DNA from: Adineta ricciae
Lineage: Eukaryota; Rotifera; Eurotatoria; Adinetida; Adinetidae
Assembly (NCBI GenBank): GCA_905250025.1
Contig: CAJNOJ010000193.1
Span: 1 to 64,000 of the forward strand
Direction of reading: 5' to 3'
Length of the DNA stretch: 64,000 bases
Within the stretch, counting starts at the first letter, position 1; every line of letters begins with the position of its first letter. Of this stretch, positions 11,201 to 21,088 are shown piece after piece. The position numbers and the translations under genes are program-made. Below the pieces are notes generated by a model that was given only the letters and a program-made list of their open reading frames with translations, had not been told where the DNA came from and ran no database searches.

Positions 11201-11498
11201 GTTGCTTGTGTTGACGTTTGTGGCGTTGTTGTTGTTGTTTTTGTATAAGTGGTTGTGGTTGTTCCAGTAGCCAATTTTTCGACTCTGTCCTGGTTCCACG
11301 ACAGAGGACGCGGACCTTGTTCCCCCGGGCGTCGTCCGAGCCGGTATGGTTTTTGATATTGACCGTTCATGGTTAGTTTCTTTCGTCTTTTTCTTTTTAC
11401 AAACGGCGGTATCTGCACCCCTTCCGTCTAACGCTCCTCCTTTTTTCGGACTTGCGACCGGCACAGAAATCACTGGGTTGTGATCTCTATGGTGGAGT
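8260..11498 (-). mobile_element. RTE-clade LINE, apparently full length
   Basis: This 3239-bp insertion is bounded by a perfect 13-bp direct repeat, TGAAATTAACTCT, at 8247-8259 and 11499-11511. It carries one long minus-strand ORF with an 80-bp 5' leader and a very short 3' tail (about 21 bp) ending TTTAAGATTAA. One ORF, an APE-type nuclease and a very short 3' UTR fit the RTE clade. The intact ORF and identical target duplication imply recent insertion. Confidence 0.9.
8281..11418 (-). CDS. RTE-type APE endonuclease-reverse transcriptase (1045 aa)
   Basis: Mobilises the LINE RNA by target-primed reverse transcription. Residues 91-325 form an APE-like endonuclease: GTWNVRT (92-98), catalytic Glu in SEVRW (about 124), GDWNAKVG (about 226-233) and the terminal SDH (321-323). 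Residues of roughly 545-830 form the reverse transcriptase: DFTKAFD (motif A, 691-697), GTRQGDPLSP (motif B) and RFADD (motif C, 788-792). The C-terminal region (YLGSLLT, LLYACDTWTL, LKLFGHVCRMDD, RRGRPCREWLDDI) matches the RTE/BovB-type C-terminus. No stop or frameshift is seen. The start may be the first Met or the Met at residue 17; a 95-codon frame overlaps the 5' part and is probably a shadow. Confidence 0.93.
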   Translation of the reverse strand: MQIPPFVKRKRRKKLTMNGQYQKPYRLGRRPGEQGPRPLSWNQDRVEKLATGTTTTTYTKTTTTTPQTSTQATASKYDSDKLKLMKDTFTVGTWNVRTLWATGKLELLRNEMKRYSYDVIGISEVRWTGKGETTNGDFIWCGGDNTHTKGVGMLLSTRARKALMGYNPINPRLITARFKATPFNLTIINVYAPTSDATENEIEIFYSDLEDAIGKTPKKDILILTGDWNAKVGDDNTGWETAMGRYGYGTRNERGENLLEFATLHNLFICNTRFQQKPIHKWTWESPDGIHKNMIDLIIIQKRWKSSVVNCRTFQGADISSDHSLVLCNIKLRLKNIQNKPKYNQRLNIQQLNDQTIKTSYQTHLENNLNNIQTANNIDDHALQIEKAIKEALQVSIPTQKETPKKPWISTQTLDLANEKRKAKQVKHISTQLNNKYKHLCNEVKKAARKDKDNWIQNQCEEIQMGLKVGNSKQAYNLVKLLKKKFQPKLTVIRDQGGTIIQSKQGIMERWTEYCGGLYEDNGGGEKVVEELVNISPSNDNTSYGILYNEVQIAINKLKKNKSPGTDEITAEMIQGGGEQLAHKIHELCNRAWEEETIPEEWGRSILVPIPKKGDTSECSNYRTISLINHTGKVFLMVLLNRLKQHLDPYMSEEQAGFRKDRNTTHQILILRLLAEKAKRNGKKIYNCFVDFTKAFDTIKHNIMWAVLRSYGVDNKVITLLEKIYGNSRSAVRIGSDIGEWFQTSVGTRQGDPLSPLLFIAYLERIMDKTTSTNNGANLSGTLVSNLRFADDIDLISENHIALQEQIQQLTTTAAEAGLLVNTRKTKTMVFGGRTIDMEMEIQGTTIENVEEFEYLGSLLTWDNDCSKEIRRRINKAIGAMASLKHIWNTKKIKIENKLKILTTCVFSVLLYACDTWTLKEGDKKKLLAFEMRCYRRLLRISWKDMVRNIDIRKQIGAHETIVDKIKRRKLKLFGHVCRMDDNRLLKHVVFSRINGKSRRGRPCREWLDDITEWCGYGCQDLVHLAQSRDQWKGIIRSVVGPNGR

Positions 11499-11511
11499 TG
11501 AAATTAACTCT
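11499..11511. repeat. LINE target-site duplication, right copy
   Basis: TGAAATTAACTCT, identical to 8247-8259; it marks the 5' end of the minus-strand LINE. Confidence 0.9.
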
Positions 11512-11582
11512 GTTGTCCAACAAATCAAACAAGCAAGTTTATTTGAGTAATTGATTAACTAAACAAGATAAAAATATTCTAG

Positions 11583-12591
11583 ATGGTCCGGATGACGAGA
11601 CCATTTCAGTTTTCTCCTACTCATGTTTTTGATGAAACAAAGCATATACTGGATGAGATTGCTAGCGAATATCTTAAAAAAGCGACTGATGATATGCATC
11701 ATCTTCTTCCTGTTACTGTCCCTGGCGATGGAAACTGCTTATACCATTCTGTTGTTCTTCTGATGAACAATTCTCTGGTGACGGCTACTGAATTACGAGG
11801 TATAGATTGTTTTATTTTATGTGAAACTAATTTCATTTTGAAAAACGTTTTTTTAGTGCGAACAATTGTTGAATTGATAAGAAATGAAAATCATTATCAA
11901 AACATATTCACAGTATCTAGGATCTACCGATATTGCTATTGAAGATATTTGCAAAAATTATATGTATTCTGAATTATATACAATAGCTGCATTATGTAAT
12001 TTACTGAAATGTAACACACGCAGTATCTATCCAAAAATTGATTTTCAACATTATATGGCAATGTGGGATAATGTTTTTAGACCTATTTCACCTGCTGTTG
12101 GGAACTGTGACATTGCAATTTTATGGTCTAATGTCTCGAATGAAAAAGATTCTTGAGAAGCTCACAATGGCATATGGAGGCCAAGCCATTTGGTTTCACT
12201 TCTGTCGCCACCTGTTATCAATGAGCATGGTAACACCAGTCAATCGTCATCAATTATTGTCGTAAGCCAATTATCTGTTTATCTATACATTTAAGAGTAT
12301 TGTCGAAACGCTCTTTAGACTCCTGAAAAGAAAATGGTTAAGAACAGTGCTGTTACTCAAAAAAGAGTACCTGAATTTCAATCTTCCCCCAGTAGACGCT
12401 TACGAAGTGAAGACCATACCGGAAATGATGTTGTTCAACCACGTGTTTCAGGTTCAACGCAAACGGAGAGGAGCGATAGAGAGGAGAGTCGTCAGATTCA
12501 ACTTCGAAAGAAAAGAGAACGAAGTCGAAACAGTCGAACGAATGAAACAGAAGAAAAGCGACAAGCTTGCTTACAAAAAGAGAGAGAATGA
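11583..12591 (+). pseudogene. OTU-domain (vertnin-like or Helentron-like) gene, broken
   Basis: Exon 1 (11583-11799) encodes a helical start, then VTVPGDGNCLYHSV, the catalytic Asp-Gly-Asn-Cys block of OTU cysteine proteases. A 57-bp intron (GTATAG...TTTTTTAG, 11800-11856) joins in phase to VRTIVELIRNENHYQN, but the frame shifts near 11900. It continues as YLGSTDIAIEDICKNYMYSE to MWDNVFRPISPAVGNCDIA, meets a TGA at about 12153, and reopens into a Ser/Arg/Glu-rich tail (RKKRERSRNSRTNETEEKRQ) ending at 12591. The OTU plus following region resembles Vertnin-like proteins; the Arg/Glu-rich tail recalls the start of Helitron-family proteins, and Helentrons do carry OTU domains. The choice is open. 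At least one frameshift and one stop make it a pseudogene. Confidence 0.6.
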
Positions 12592-13626
12592 AGTCGATCA
12601 AACCGATCGAAACAAACAAAACAATAACATCAGGTTCGATCCCAGAAAAAAGCTTTCAACGCAATCCCTAACGGGATTAAAAATGTGAAACACGATCCAC
12701 CTGGAGAAACTTTAAGCACATATACTGGTCAATTTATTTCGCAGTCTGCATTCCTATTTATTTAAACTTATGCTGTTGAAAATAACATATGACTACTAAT
12801 AGCGATGTCCGCTGCTTTTTAAGAAATTTTTGCTTCATCAGTCACAAATATGTGATACTTCTTACTGCGCTTCCATTAGCTGATCACGATGTGTGACGCG
12901 ATTTACGCGCGTCAGTGTAGCGAAGTTGAGAACGAACCTGCCTGTGAGACAATGATACACAGTTTATTTGGATTTTCTGCTAACAAGCTCTTGCTCTTCA
13001 TTTTTTAGGTGCACGTCTTTACAGAAAACAGTGAATTACGGTCAAGTATAGTAACAACTCCAGGACAGACGGGTTATAGGTAACATGCATGCCAAAAGGC
13101 AGGCGGCAACAATAAGTCCCGTTAGATTCCGTAATGATCTAGGTGATAAAGATTAGCGGGCGGAAAATCCCTCTGTCTTCTAAAACTCTTGAACATCTTT
13201 CTGCGAGTCCTGTCTTACAAAAAGAATGAAACAGTTAGCTTAATAGCAAATACGTCCGCTGTAGATGTTTTTACTGCAAATAGAGTATTGAACCCATGAA
13301 CCTTAGCTGGTAGTAGTTTGTACTCTATAATGTTTACTCTATATATAAAGTAGAGTATTACAGCGCACTTGTATGTAGTGAACCGCTTATGCCTAATGAC
13401 CTTTGAATCTTTTGGTCGGAGTATGAATTTCTTAACGGTCTGTGAGGGGGAGGGGGAGTGGTCAAAATTTTTATCCTTAAACACTTCAACACTCTCCTTT
13501 GGATCGTGTTTCACAAAACAATTGTACATTCCAGAACTATCTTCAGATTGAGCTTGTGAAACCAAAGTGTTCACCTTCACCCTCATCCTTAAGATAGTAC
13601 TGATCTTACGTTTTTATTTTAAGTCC
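12592..13626. other. non-coding stretch
   Basis: No family was recognised on either strand. Minus-strand frame 13215-13586 and its + strand shadow overlap a low-complexity GGGGGAGGGGGAG run near 13445 and resemble nothing known to me. This is the downstream flank of both neighbouring pseudogenes. Confidence 0.4.
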
Positions 13627-14687
13627 CTAGTTATGTCGGTGAAATAAGTGTTTTCGAAACAATGGACTTGTTAAAGTAAATAAGAAGAATGTTGAAGCAA
13701 AACCTGCCGCTCCAATATATCCAGTGGTCGTGTAAAATAAAGTCTCTTTTGCAGCTTGAAGACTATCTCTAGTTTGTTTCGGTGTTAATGTTATATACCA
13801 TTGGCTACTAGCATATAAAGTTGTTATTGATCCAAATAGTAAACATTGAGCTAAAGTCATACGAACCAAATTTCTGTCCTTATTCAAATTTTTATTTGTT
13901 CGATTTAGTCGATTATCGAGATGTGTTGTCGGTCGATGGTGGATATGTCGAATTGTAAGTAAAGAAAAATAAACATTAATAGAGGAGGACCTGTACCATA
14001 AGTCAATAGATAGAACACGCCAAGAAACAGCCCGTAATAATCATTTACAGCTGAGCAAATTTGACGAGGTAAAAGGATTTCATAAAATACGGCGATATGA
14101 AAATATCTCACATGAAGTAGAAGAAATATTAAAGGGATTACTCGCGATGCTACTTTGTAACTACTCTATCCTCGAACATTAACATTTCGTGAACTATTTA
14201 AAAACCTTTGTGAAAAAGAAAACAGACAAATGAAGGAGTTTATTCAATTAAAAATTTAATTACCGATCTATAGAAGCGATAGCAAGAAACCATACTACCA
14301 ATGCTCCATGAATATAATTGTTAGAAATGTAAAAAAAGATTTCTTTTTTAAAGCTTACTTCCAAGTATATGAGAAAAAGTATTTGATTTTACAAATGACA
14401 AGTGAGTAAGTACCTATATCAATTGCATATCCAAATTGAAGACTTCGTATTGGTAGATCGATTATCTCATAAATAAGTGCAATTATAGATGATGATAGAA
14501 AGTACAAGCAACAGGGATTTTTTCGTAAAGTTGGTCGTGTAAATACATATATATTCATCGTATTGCCAAGAATACTAATGACAATGATTATAGGTAGAAC
14601 ATAACGTGCAAGTAAAATAATTAACGAATTGATTGTATCTATTTCATTTGGAATATCAGATGATATAGTTATATTGAACGAGGACAT
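13627..14687 (-). pseudogene. 7TM receptor (rhodopsin-like orphan), degraded
   Basis: ATG at 14687 opens an N-glycosylated start, TM1 (VLPIIIVISILGNTMNIYVF) and TM2 (CCLYFLSSSIIALIYEIID). TM3 follows in another frame (GALVVWFLAIASIDR, about 14315-14264), its SIDR replacing DRY. A 57-bp intron (14263-14207, GTAATT...CACAAAG) then joins in phase to FLNSSRNVNVRG. A TAG follows at about 14170, then TM4 (VASRVIPLIFLLL) and TM5 (YYGLFLGVFYLLTYGTGPPLLMF). TM6/TM7 run to a stop at 13627 (MTLAQCLLFGSITTLY, GAAGFASTFFLFTLTSPLF). The frame change before TM3 and the in-frame TAG argue for a pseudogene, unless an unrecognised intron covers one of them. It belongs with the other receptors here but is a separate subfamily. 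Confidence 0.72.
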
Positions 14688-14699
14688 TTTGATTGAACA

Positions 14700-15704
14700 A
14701 GTAAATTTATATTTTGAAAAATCATTTAAAATAAAACACTTTTTCTTTCATGGTTAATGCCATAATAACTTACATTATTCTAATTGCATATATTAAAAAA
14801 ATTGTCACGATAATATCGTTGAATGTATTCATTGTAATTCAGATTATTTTCAGATAACGATTAACAGTATTTGCTTCAAAGATCACAAAATGTAATGTTG
14901 ATAAACTAAAATCATGAAAAGAACATTTATCATCGACATTCTATCTTGAACAATTGACTTGTTCATATACAAAAACAAAATTAAAGGTAGTTTCATCGAC
15001 ATATTTTCACAAGATCTCTTCTTTAAATAGTACTACAATCAACAAACATATAATCAACTACTAAAAATATTAATAACGATATCGGCAAACATTCGAGTAA
15101 GAAAATATCAGAAGAATTCATGGCTATAATTCATCTAATGAACTACGTTGAGCTCCATAGTTCTCCATATTTCGCCACAGCTGAAATCACAAAGTCAATT
15201 TTTTTGAAGTTGAAGCGGTAAAAAGAACTTTTTTTAGAATCATTATGGAAGTCTTATTACTTGAATAATCACACGTAATTTACATCATTAGTAGTCATGA
15301 CTCTATCATATAGATAAAGACAAATTAATGATATTGTTAACAAGTTTGTTTATTATATAAATTTATTTTCTAATCATCTATTCTATGCTCAAGACTAGTT
15401 AAGATAGCACGAAGCTTATATATAAAAAGAGAAGCAGAATTTTTTTGAAATTGGAAATGAAGTTAAAGATATTCACGATGTATTACATCACTATCCAAAT
15501 ATAATCGAAATGATATTGTTAGAAAAAGGATTTTTTCCTCGTCAACATAGTTTGAAGTAGTATCTCACATAATTATTTCCAGTGAATGCTTGTTTGCTCT
15601 ATTAATATTAGATGCATGACTTTGTCGAAACATAGAATATGAAATTAGATTTACTTCCGACATGCGTAAATGAAATAATTTTCTTTTAAATGAACTGTCA
15701 TCTA
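14700..15704. other. AT-rich intergenic stretch
   Basis: Nothing recognisable on either strand. It separates the degraded receptor, whose promoter would lie at the left end, from the Helitron insertion. Confidence 0.5.
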
Positions 15705-16335
15705 TCATTCTCTATCTACATATATAAAGAAGAAAGTTTGCCTGTTTGTTTGTTCGCTATGCATTCAGTCCCTGTAGTTGCTATCGGCGTGAAACTTTCC
15801 GCAATGCTTCCTGAGACTCAGAGGAAGGTCGACATCTACTTGTTCCGAGAACAAATGACCCAGGCGTCTGCAACAGGCAATCTATGCAACTGACCAATAG
15901 GATTGCAGGATTTTAAAAGTGGGTGAAATCAATAGCGAAGGCCGTCTGAGCGCTCAAGGATAGCAATCCACGTGACGCCTATGATAGTTAGATGAATGCT
16001 ACAGATAACCTGCGAAACTCACCAATAGCGTTACAGGATCTCAATAGATTAAGATAAACGTTGAGAGTGAGTGAATTCGAAGGATATTAGGTATGAAATG
16101 ACGTGAGAGTGAGAAAGAGGAAATTTTCATAATTTCTGAAGCAGAAATTAGCTTCGGTAACTCGTTTGCATAAACAGATATAGCCGAAACTGCCATTCTA
16201 TGCGATGCACGGCGGGAAAATAATGAGTGGAAGCGTAGAAATTTGAATTATACTGATTTTCTACCTGTTATAGCTCTTCAATACGTGAGATGTTCGACAT
16301 AGATATTTCTTATTTGCAGCGGGTACTCCCTCTAG
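15705..16335 (+). mobile_element. non-autonomous Helitron
   Basis: The 5' part reads TCTATCTACATATATAAAGA followed by AAGTTTGCCTGTTTGTTTG, the usual AT-rich start plus GTTT/GTCT tract of animal Helitrons. The 3' end is GCAGCGGGTACTCCCTCTAG followed by T, close to the terminus at 6388 on the other strand. A start at 15705 gives insertion between A and T, as Helitrons prefer, but a start at 15711 is also possible. There is no Rep or helicase frame; a 67-codon ATG frame (15690-15893) crosses the boundary and is not a gene. There are no inverted repeats and no target duplication, as expected. Confidence 0.65.
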
Positions 16336-16760
16336 TTATTGTATATTTGAAAGATTTGTAAAACGTTGATTTAAATTATGTTTTTATGAGGTTTTCTCTT
16401 CAATTTTGAATCAATAATAGATTGATTTAAATAGTTTTATTTTACTTTCTTACCGTGATTTTAAAGTAAATACTATCTCAATAAATTTATTATGTTGAAT
16501 TTCATTTGACTATCATCTCAAAGGTGTGGGTCTCGGTATTAGACAGATCTATTATTAACACCTTCACCCACACCCATCCTCACCCACTATTGATAAGAGT
16601 GTGGTGGGCACTGATATAGTACTAGTAAAGATCTCCTTCGAAATGTTTCGTTCAAGAATAATATTCTTTGCACAAATAGAAATTATTTATATAAGTACTA
16701 AAAATATATGTAAAAGAATACTTCTGATAAATATGAACAATAACATCATTCGTTTGCATA
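16336..16760. other. intergenic, with telomere-like tract
   Basis: CCTTCACCCACACCCATCC with more CACCC at 16561-16587, and GGTGTGGG in opposite sense near 16523. These are degenerate copies of the bdelloid-type telomere hexamer (CCCACA/CCCTCA). The rest is the AT-rich 3' flank of the ART-TPR gene. Confidence 0.5.
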
Positions 16761-19353
16761 TTAGTTTTTGCTGAGTTGTGACTTGACTCGCTGAAGATTT
16801 AGGTCACAATTGATGAGTTGCGAATGATGATCTGGGAGTGTCTTGTGAAAAATAACAGATGCTTTTTCATAATATATCAAAGCTAAATTGAAATCATCGA
16901 TTGCTTCGTAAATGATACCCATGTTACAATAGATAATAGCAATGTTACGATGCTCGTGAGGAAGCGATCGAAGTGAAATAGAAAGTGAACGGTTGAAATG
17001 TTCAAGAGCAATATCGAATAGACCCAGATATTTATAGACAGAACCAATATTAGTATGTGTCTCAGCCAGACTATGGTGATCAGAGGGAAGCACTTGTTCA
17101 TTAAGCGCAAGAGATTTATAGAGGTATTCTAATGCTTCTTCGTACCTTTTTTGGTGTCTTCGAATGAGAGCCATATTGGTATAACATGCAGCAATCCGAT
17201 GGTGACGATCCTCATCATCAGTTTTCTCGAAAATATTAACAGCTTTTCTCAGAGATTCTAGCGCGTTCTCGAGTTGATTCATTTTCCAATAAACAATACC
17301 AATGTTATTATAACTAAAACCAATGTCTGGATGATCAGGAGAAAGTTCTTGTCTCAATAGTTCGAGCGCCTTCTGATTCCATACAAGACTGCCTTCATAG
17401 TCTCCTCTCTCGGCAAAGATAATCGCTAATCCTTGGTAACTTTCTGCTAAACTAGAATAATCGTTCGAAGGTAATTCTTGGAGCATTTTCTGAAAAAATC
17501 GTTCAGCTTGGTTAAATTTGCCTGACTCAGACAGAGCACTCCCCAATGTCAGCAAAGTAATAGTTGATGTTTTCTTTTTTGTCATGTGTTTATAAAGTGC
17601 TCGTAAATCATTTTCTTCTTCTCTACAGAGAACTAATCCAATGGTCCATATTCCGTTGACTTCTTTAATCTCAGTAAGACGAAAGATACTTCCAGCCATG
17701 AATAGTACTTCTTGTTCCTCTCGAAAAAAGCTGTTTTGACTGACATCAGCAAACGGTTTGATATTTTCAATGCTTAGATCGGCATCAATTTGGAAAATAA
17801 CACGCTTCAAACAGTCGTTAACAGGATCTGAATCACCCAAAATAAATAAAACATAGTTTTGATCGCGACTGGCCGACAAAAATGAATTCATTGAGATTAT
17901 TCTGCCCACGGAATTGGCAAGAACAGCAAGTTCATCATTCGCTAGTAACTGGGCACGGTAAACACGTATCAACTGTTTAGATTGAGTTGATTTTAATTTT
18001 TCGAGTTGCTGATAAATATCACGAATGAAGAAGCGAAAAAGAAAAAGAAGATCAATATTCTGAACACGAAGCGCTTTGTTGAGAATACGATAGAGAAAAG
18101 ATTCTCTTGTGTACCACCAGATGGCTTGATCCGAACAGTATGTATGTTCGAATTCATCAAGAATGTTATGTTGAAGTGAGTTGTTCTGATATTCTTTTTT
18201 GCAAACATCGATTAGTTCATTTTTATCATTTGAGGATGACAGCATTCGCATAAGAACATCAATGAGTAGTTGATAGTGAAGATATGTTCCATTTATATCC
18301 AACGATGATTTTTCTTCCTGTTCATTTATATTGTTTAACACGCTGATGGAAAGAGGTTCTTCTATTTTATTTCGTTTATTTTGATCAGCTTTAATCTGAA
18401 CGATCAATTCATTGATATCGCTGAGTACAACTCTGACCTATATAAAAATAACAACAACAACATTAGATCTGTTCACTTCCTAGTGTTCTATTGTTTTTCC
18501 ATAATAAGCAAAGAACCGATATGGATTTCTTTCTGAAATTTAAAGTATAAACATATGTTTCCTGAAGACTACGAATTGAATTTACACAGGATAACAAAAA
18601 AAACAAGAAAATCGACTAACGTCTTAATTACTACTGATTACAGTTTCATTCATAAGTGTTCTATGTCACTAATAACATTTCGTCGATAGATACTCATTAA
18701 ATGAAAATCAGAAATATTTATAAACAATTATGAAATAATTAAATTTAATTGTTAATTGAATGACGTAGATCTTTGAAAATAAAAATAAATATCATCATTA
18801 TACTTTCCTTTATATCAACTAACCTTCTCTCAATACATGTTCAGTTAGATTATATAAAAATTCTGGAAAATGTAACATTTCAACATTGGTAATATTTTTT
18901 TGTAGTCGAATAAAGTTTTATACTATGATCACATCAAATCAGATATCATTCAAATTTATTCTACTATAAAACTATCCGAATCTCATTCGTATAATTTCTT
19001 CGTTTCGAAATAATTAGATAATATTTTGTCGAAATTCAAATACTTACTTTATTACATTTACTTATGTCAACTTCGTGTTTGTTTTGATCAATATAATGAA
19101 CATAAATTGCCCTTACGTTCTCCAAACGTTGGATTCGATTGATGATTTCTAGATTCAGTTGTCCACTAACGATAACTACAATACGATCGTCTGACGAATT
19201 TTTTATGTATTTTTCACAGCTCCTCTCATCCTCAAATGTTCGAATATGATTGATCGTTGATCGAAGTTGTTGATAAGCGTGATGATTTTCTTCAAACCCA
19301 TTAGCTGAAAAATGCAACCATACGAGAGAAAATGCTTCTAGATTAGCATCCAT
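16761..19353 (-). CDS. ADP-ribosyltransferase with C-terminal TPR repeats (660 aa, two exons)
   Basis: Exon 1 is 19353-19048 (102 codons) and exon 2 is 18437-16761. The 610-bp intron has GTAAGT and TATATAG ends, and the join is in phase (KCNK|VRVVLSD). The N-terminal 100 residues form a small alpha/beta-like domain shared with the copy at 58.9 kb. Residues about 200-390 are an R-S-E class ART fold: Arg in IRVYRAQ (about 263), SMNSFLSAS (284-292) and FREEQE (E-x-E at about 343-345), as in arginine-specific mono-ADP-ribosyltransferases using NAD+. Residues about 400-650 hold five or six TPR/kinesin-light-chain-type repeats, for example ALELLRQELSPDHPDIGFSY. No signal peptide or TM is seen, so a cytosolic enzyme is likely. 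ART-TPR fusions are strongly expanded in bdelloids. Substrates are unknown. Confidence 0.88.
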
Positions 19354-21088
19354 TTTTATAAATTCTAATAAAAAACAGATACTTGTTATCAGTCTTGTTT
19401 TGCGTTATGATAACCAAATCAAATATTCTCATTAAAATTTATCGATACCTATGATGTTCTAATTAGTTTGTTGATGAAAAATAATTTGCCTGTATGTTTA
19501 CCATTACTCTCTGCTTTTACCTATAAAACGTTTATTGATATAATTACAACAAAATAAGATAGAATATCTAAAATTTTCATTATAAAACTAGTTTAATAAT
19601 TTCAGTGAATATGACAATATTTAAATTTCAATTATATAAACAATAAGAGGAAAGAAACTCTTGGATCTTATATCGTCTGTAATTATCCACATTCTCAAGG
19701 TAATCATAAAAATTTCTTGTTCACAATATGCTTGCAAATGAGAGTATATATGTAGATAGGAGAATAAAGAACTATGATGGCCTATCAACTATTTATCATG
19801 TTGATAATAGTAAACCATTCAGAATTGATATGAATAGTCTTTCACTGTATATACTAACGAATTCAAATGGATTAAATCGCGATTTAATGTAGATTCATCG
19901 ATGATAAATATTCACGTCTTGTATACATTGGATATACAAGGAATACTTTTAAAAATTCTTTATTTATTATTTTCTCATAACAATAAAATAATATGTAACG
20001 ACAGTTGGTTATAGTATATCATTTATATAGTTAAGTTAAAAGAGAACAATAGAATTCTCTATAAACATCATTTGGAAAAAAACCAGTATGTATAAATCTG
20101 TGCAGAAAGAAAAATATAACTCTCATGACACAATATTTAGAAAAATTCTATTTACAAAATCTATGAAGCATCTTGCTCGAAATTATGCATATTACTTCTA
20201 AGTTGAAAAAAATTATTATGATAAAACTTGTCAACATATTTACATTCTCTTCCATTTGATAGTGTCAAGATAAATGTGTTTATTTTTCAATATCCCATCC
20301 CAATTTCATGAATCCAACAATAGATCCGATCATCCTACGTAATCCTATAGGATTCTTGGTGACGAATTTGCATTGGATTTCGACGGTTTCTGTCATAAAA
20401 TGTTCCGCCTGCAATGAAACTTTCCTATTTTATACACGTATCAAGGAAATCCACTTTTCAGAAATACCCAGTACTGGCTCGTTAGTAACTATCCCAACTG
20501 ATAATCAAATTTATACAGAGAAAAACATCACTACTTCGAACTAACTACAGATGTATTTAGTTTAGTTATTAGAAAATAATTATTCTACAAAGGAAATTGG
20601 CTCTTCCAAAAAAAAAACAGAATATAAAAATTTTTGGTGTGTGCATAATTTTTCTTTTTCTTTTTTTTCTATTTAGTCAATTCGCAATCAATGCATTATT
20701 TAGCATCTACGCATCGTCTCACACTATGTAGCGGCACATCTTTCTATAAACATAGAAATTTACTGTAACACAAGTTATTCTTTCTTCGACGACATATATC
20801 ACTATCAAATTCCGGATATGAAAAGAAAGACATAAAATTATAATAGTTTTCTTTTATCAAAACAGACTATCAATTCTACCAATCAGAAACTAACAGGTCA
20901 TTTAGAAAAAGAAATTCTTCTGGTTGTATTTTCTTTTTCTTTGTCGGTACACTTCGTAACTGATATAAAAACTACAATATTAAATAACGATAATAGTCAG
21001 TGACTGAACGTCAAGCATCAAGAAAATGCTGGTTTCAAATCACTAGATCTCTAACAGGGTACTGCAACATCGATCTATTTTTTATATA
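19354..21088. other. intergenic; 5' flank of the two-TM array, duplicated at 24.1-25.9 kb
   Basis: From about 19440 this AT-rich stretch recurs at 24139-25923. A 78-codon frame at 20308-20544 survives in the second copy (25079-25339) with a changed N-terminus and about 85% residue identity (FLVTNLHWIS, IKCSACNET). It might be an exon, but no splice links were found. The region must include the array promoter. Confidence 0.5.

Noticed and set aside
11186-11473. Second ORF upstream of the LINE reverse transcriptase frame
   Set aside because: Overlaps the main frame and has biased Lys/Thr-rich composition; RTE elements normally have one main ORF.
20308-20544. 78-codon frame kept in the duplicated flank (25079-25339)
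   Set aside because: The N-terminus differs and no splice sites or family were found; left as a note in the flank entry.
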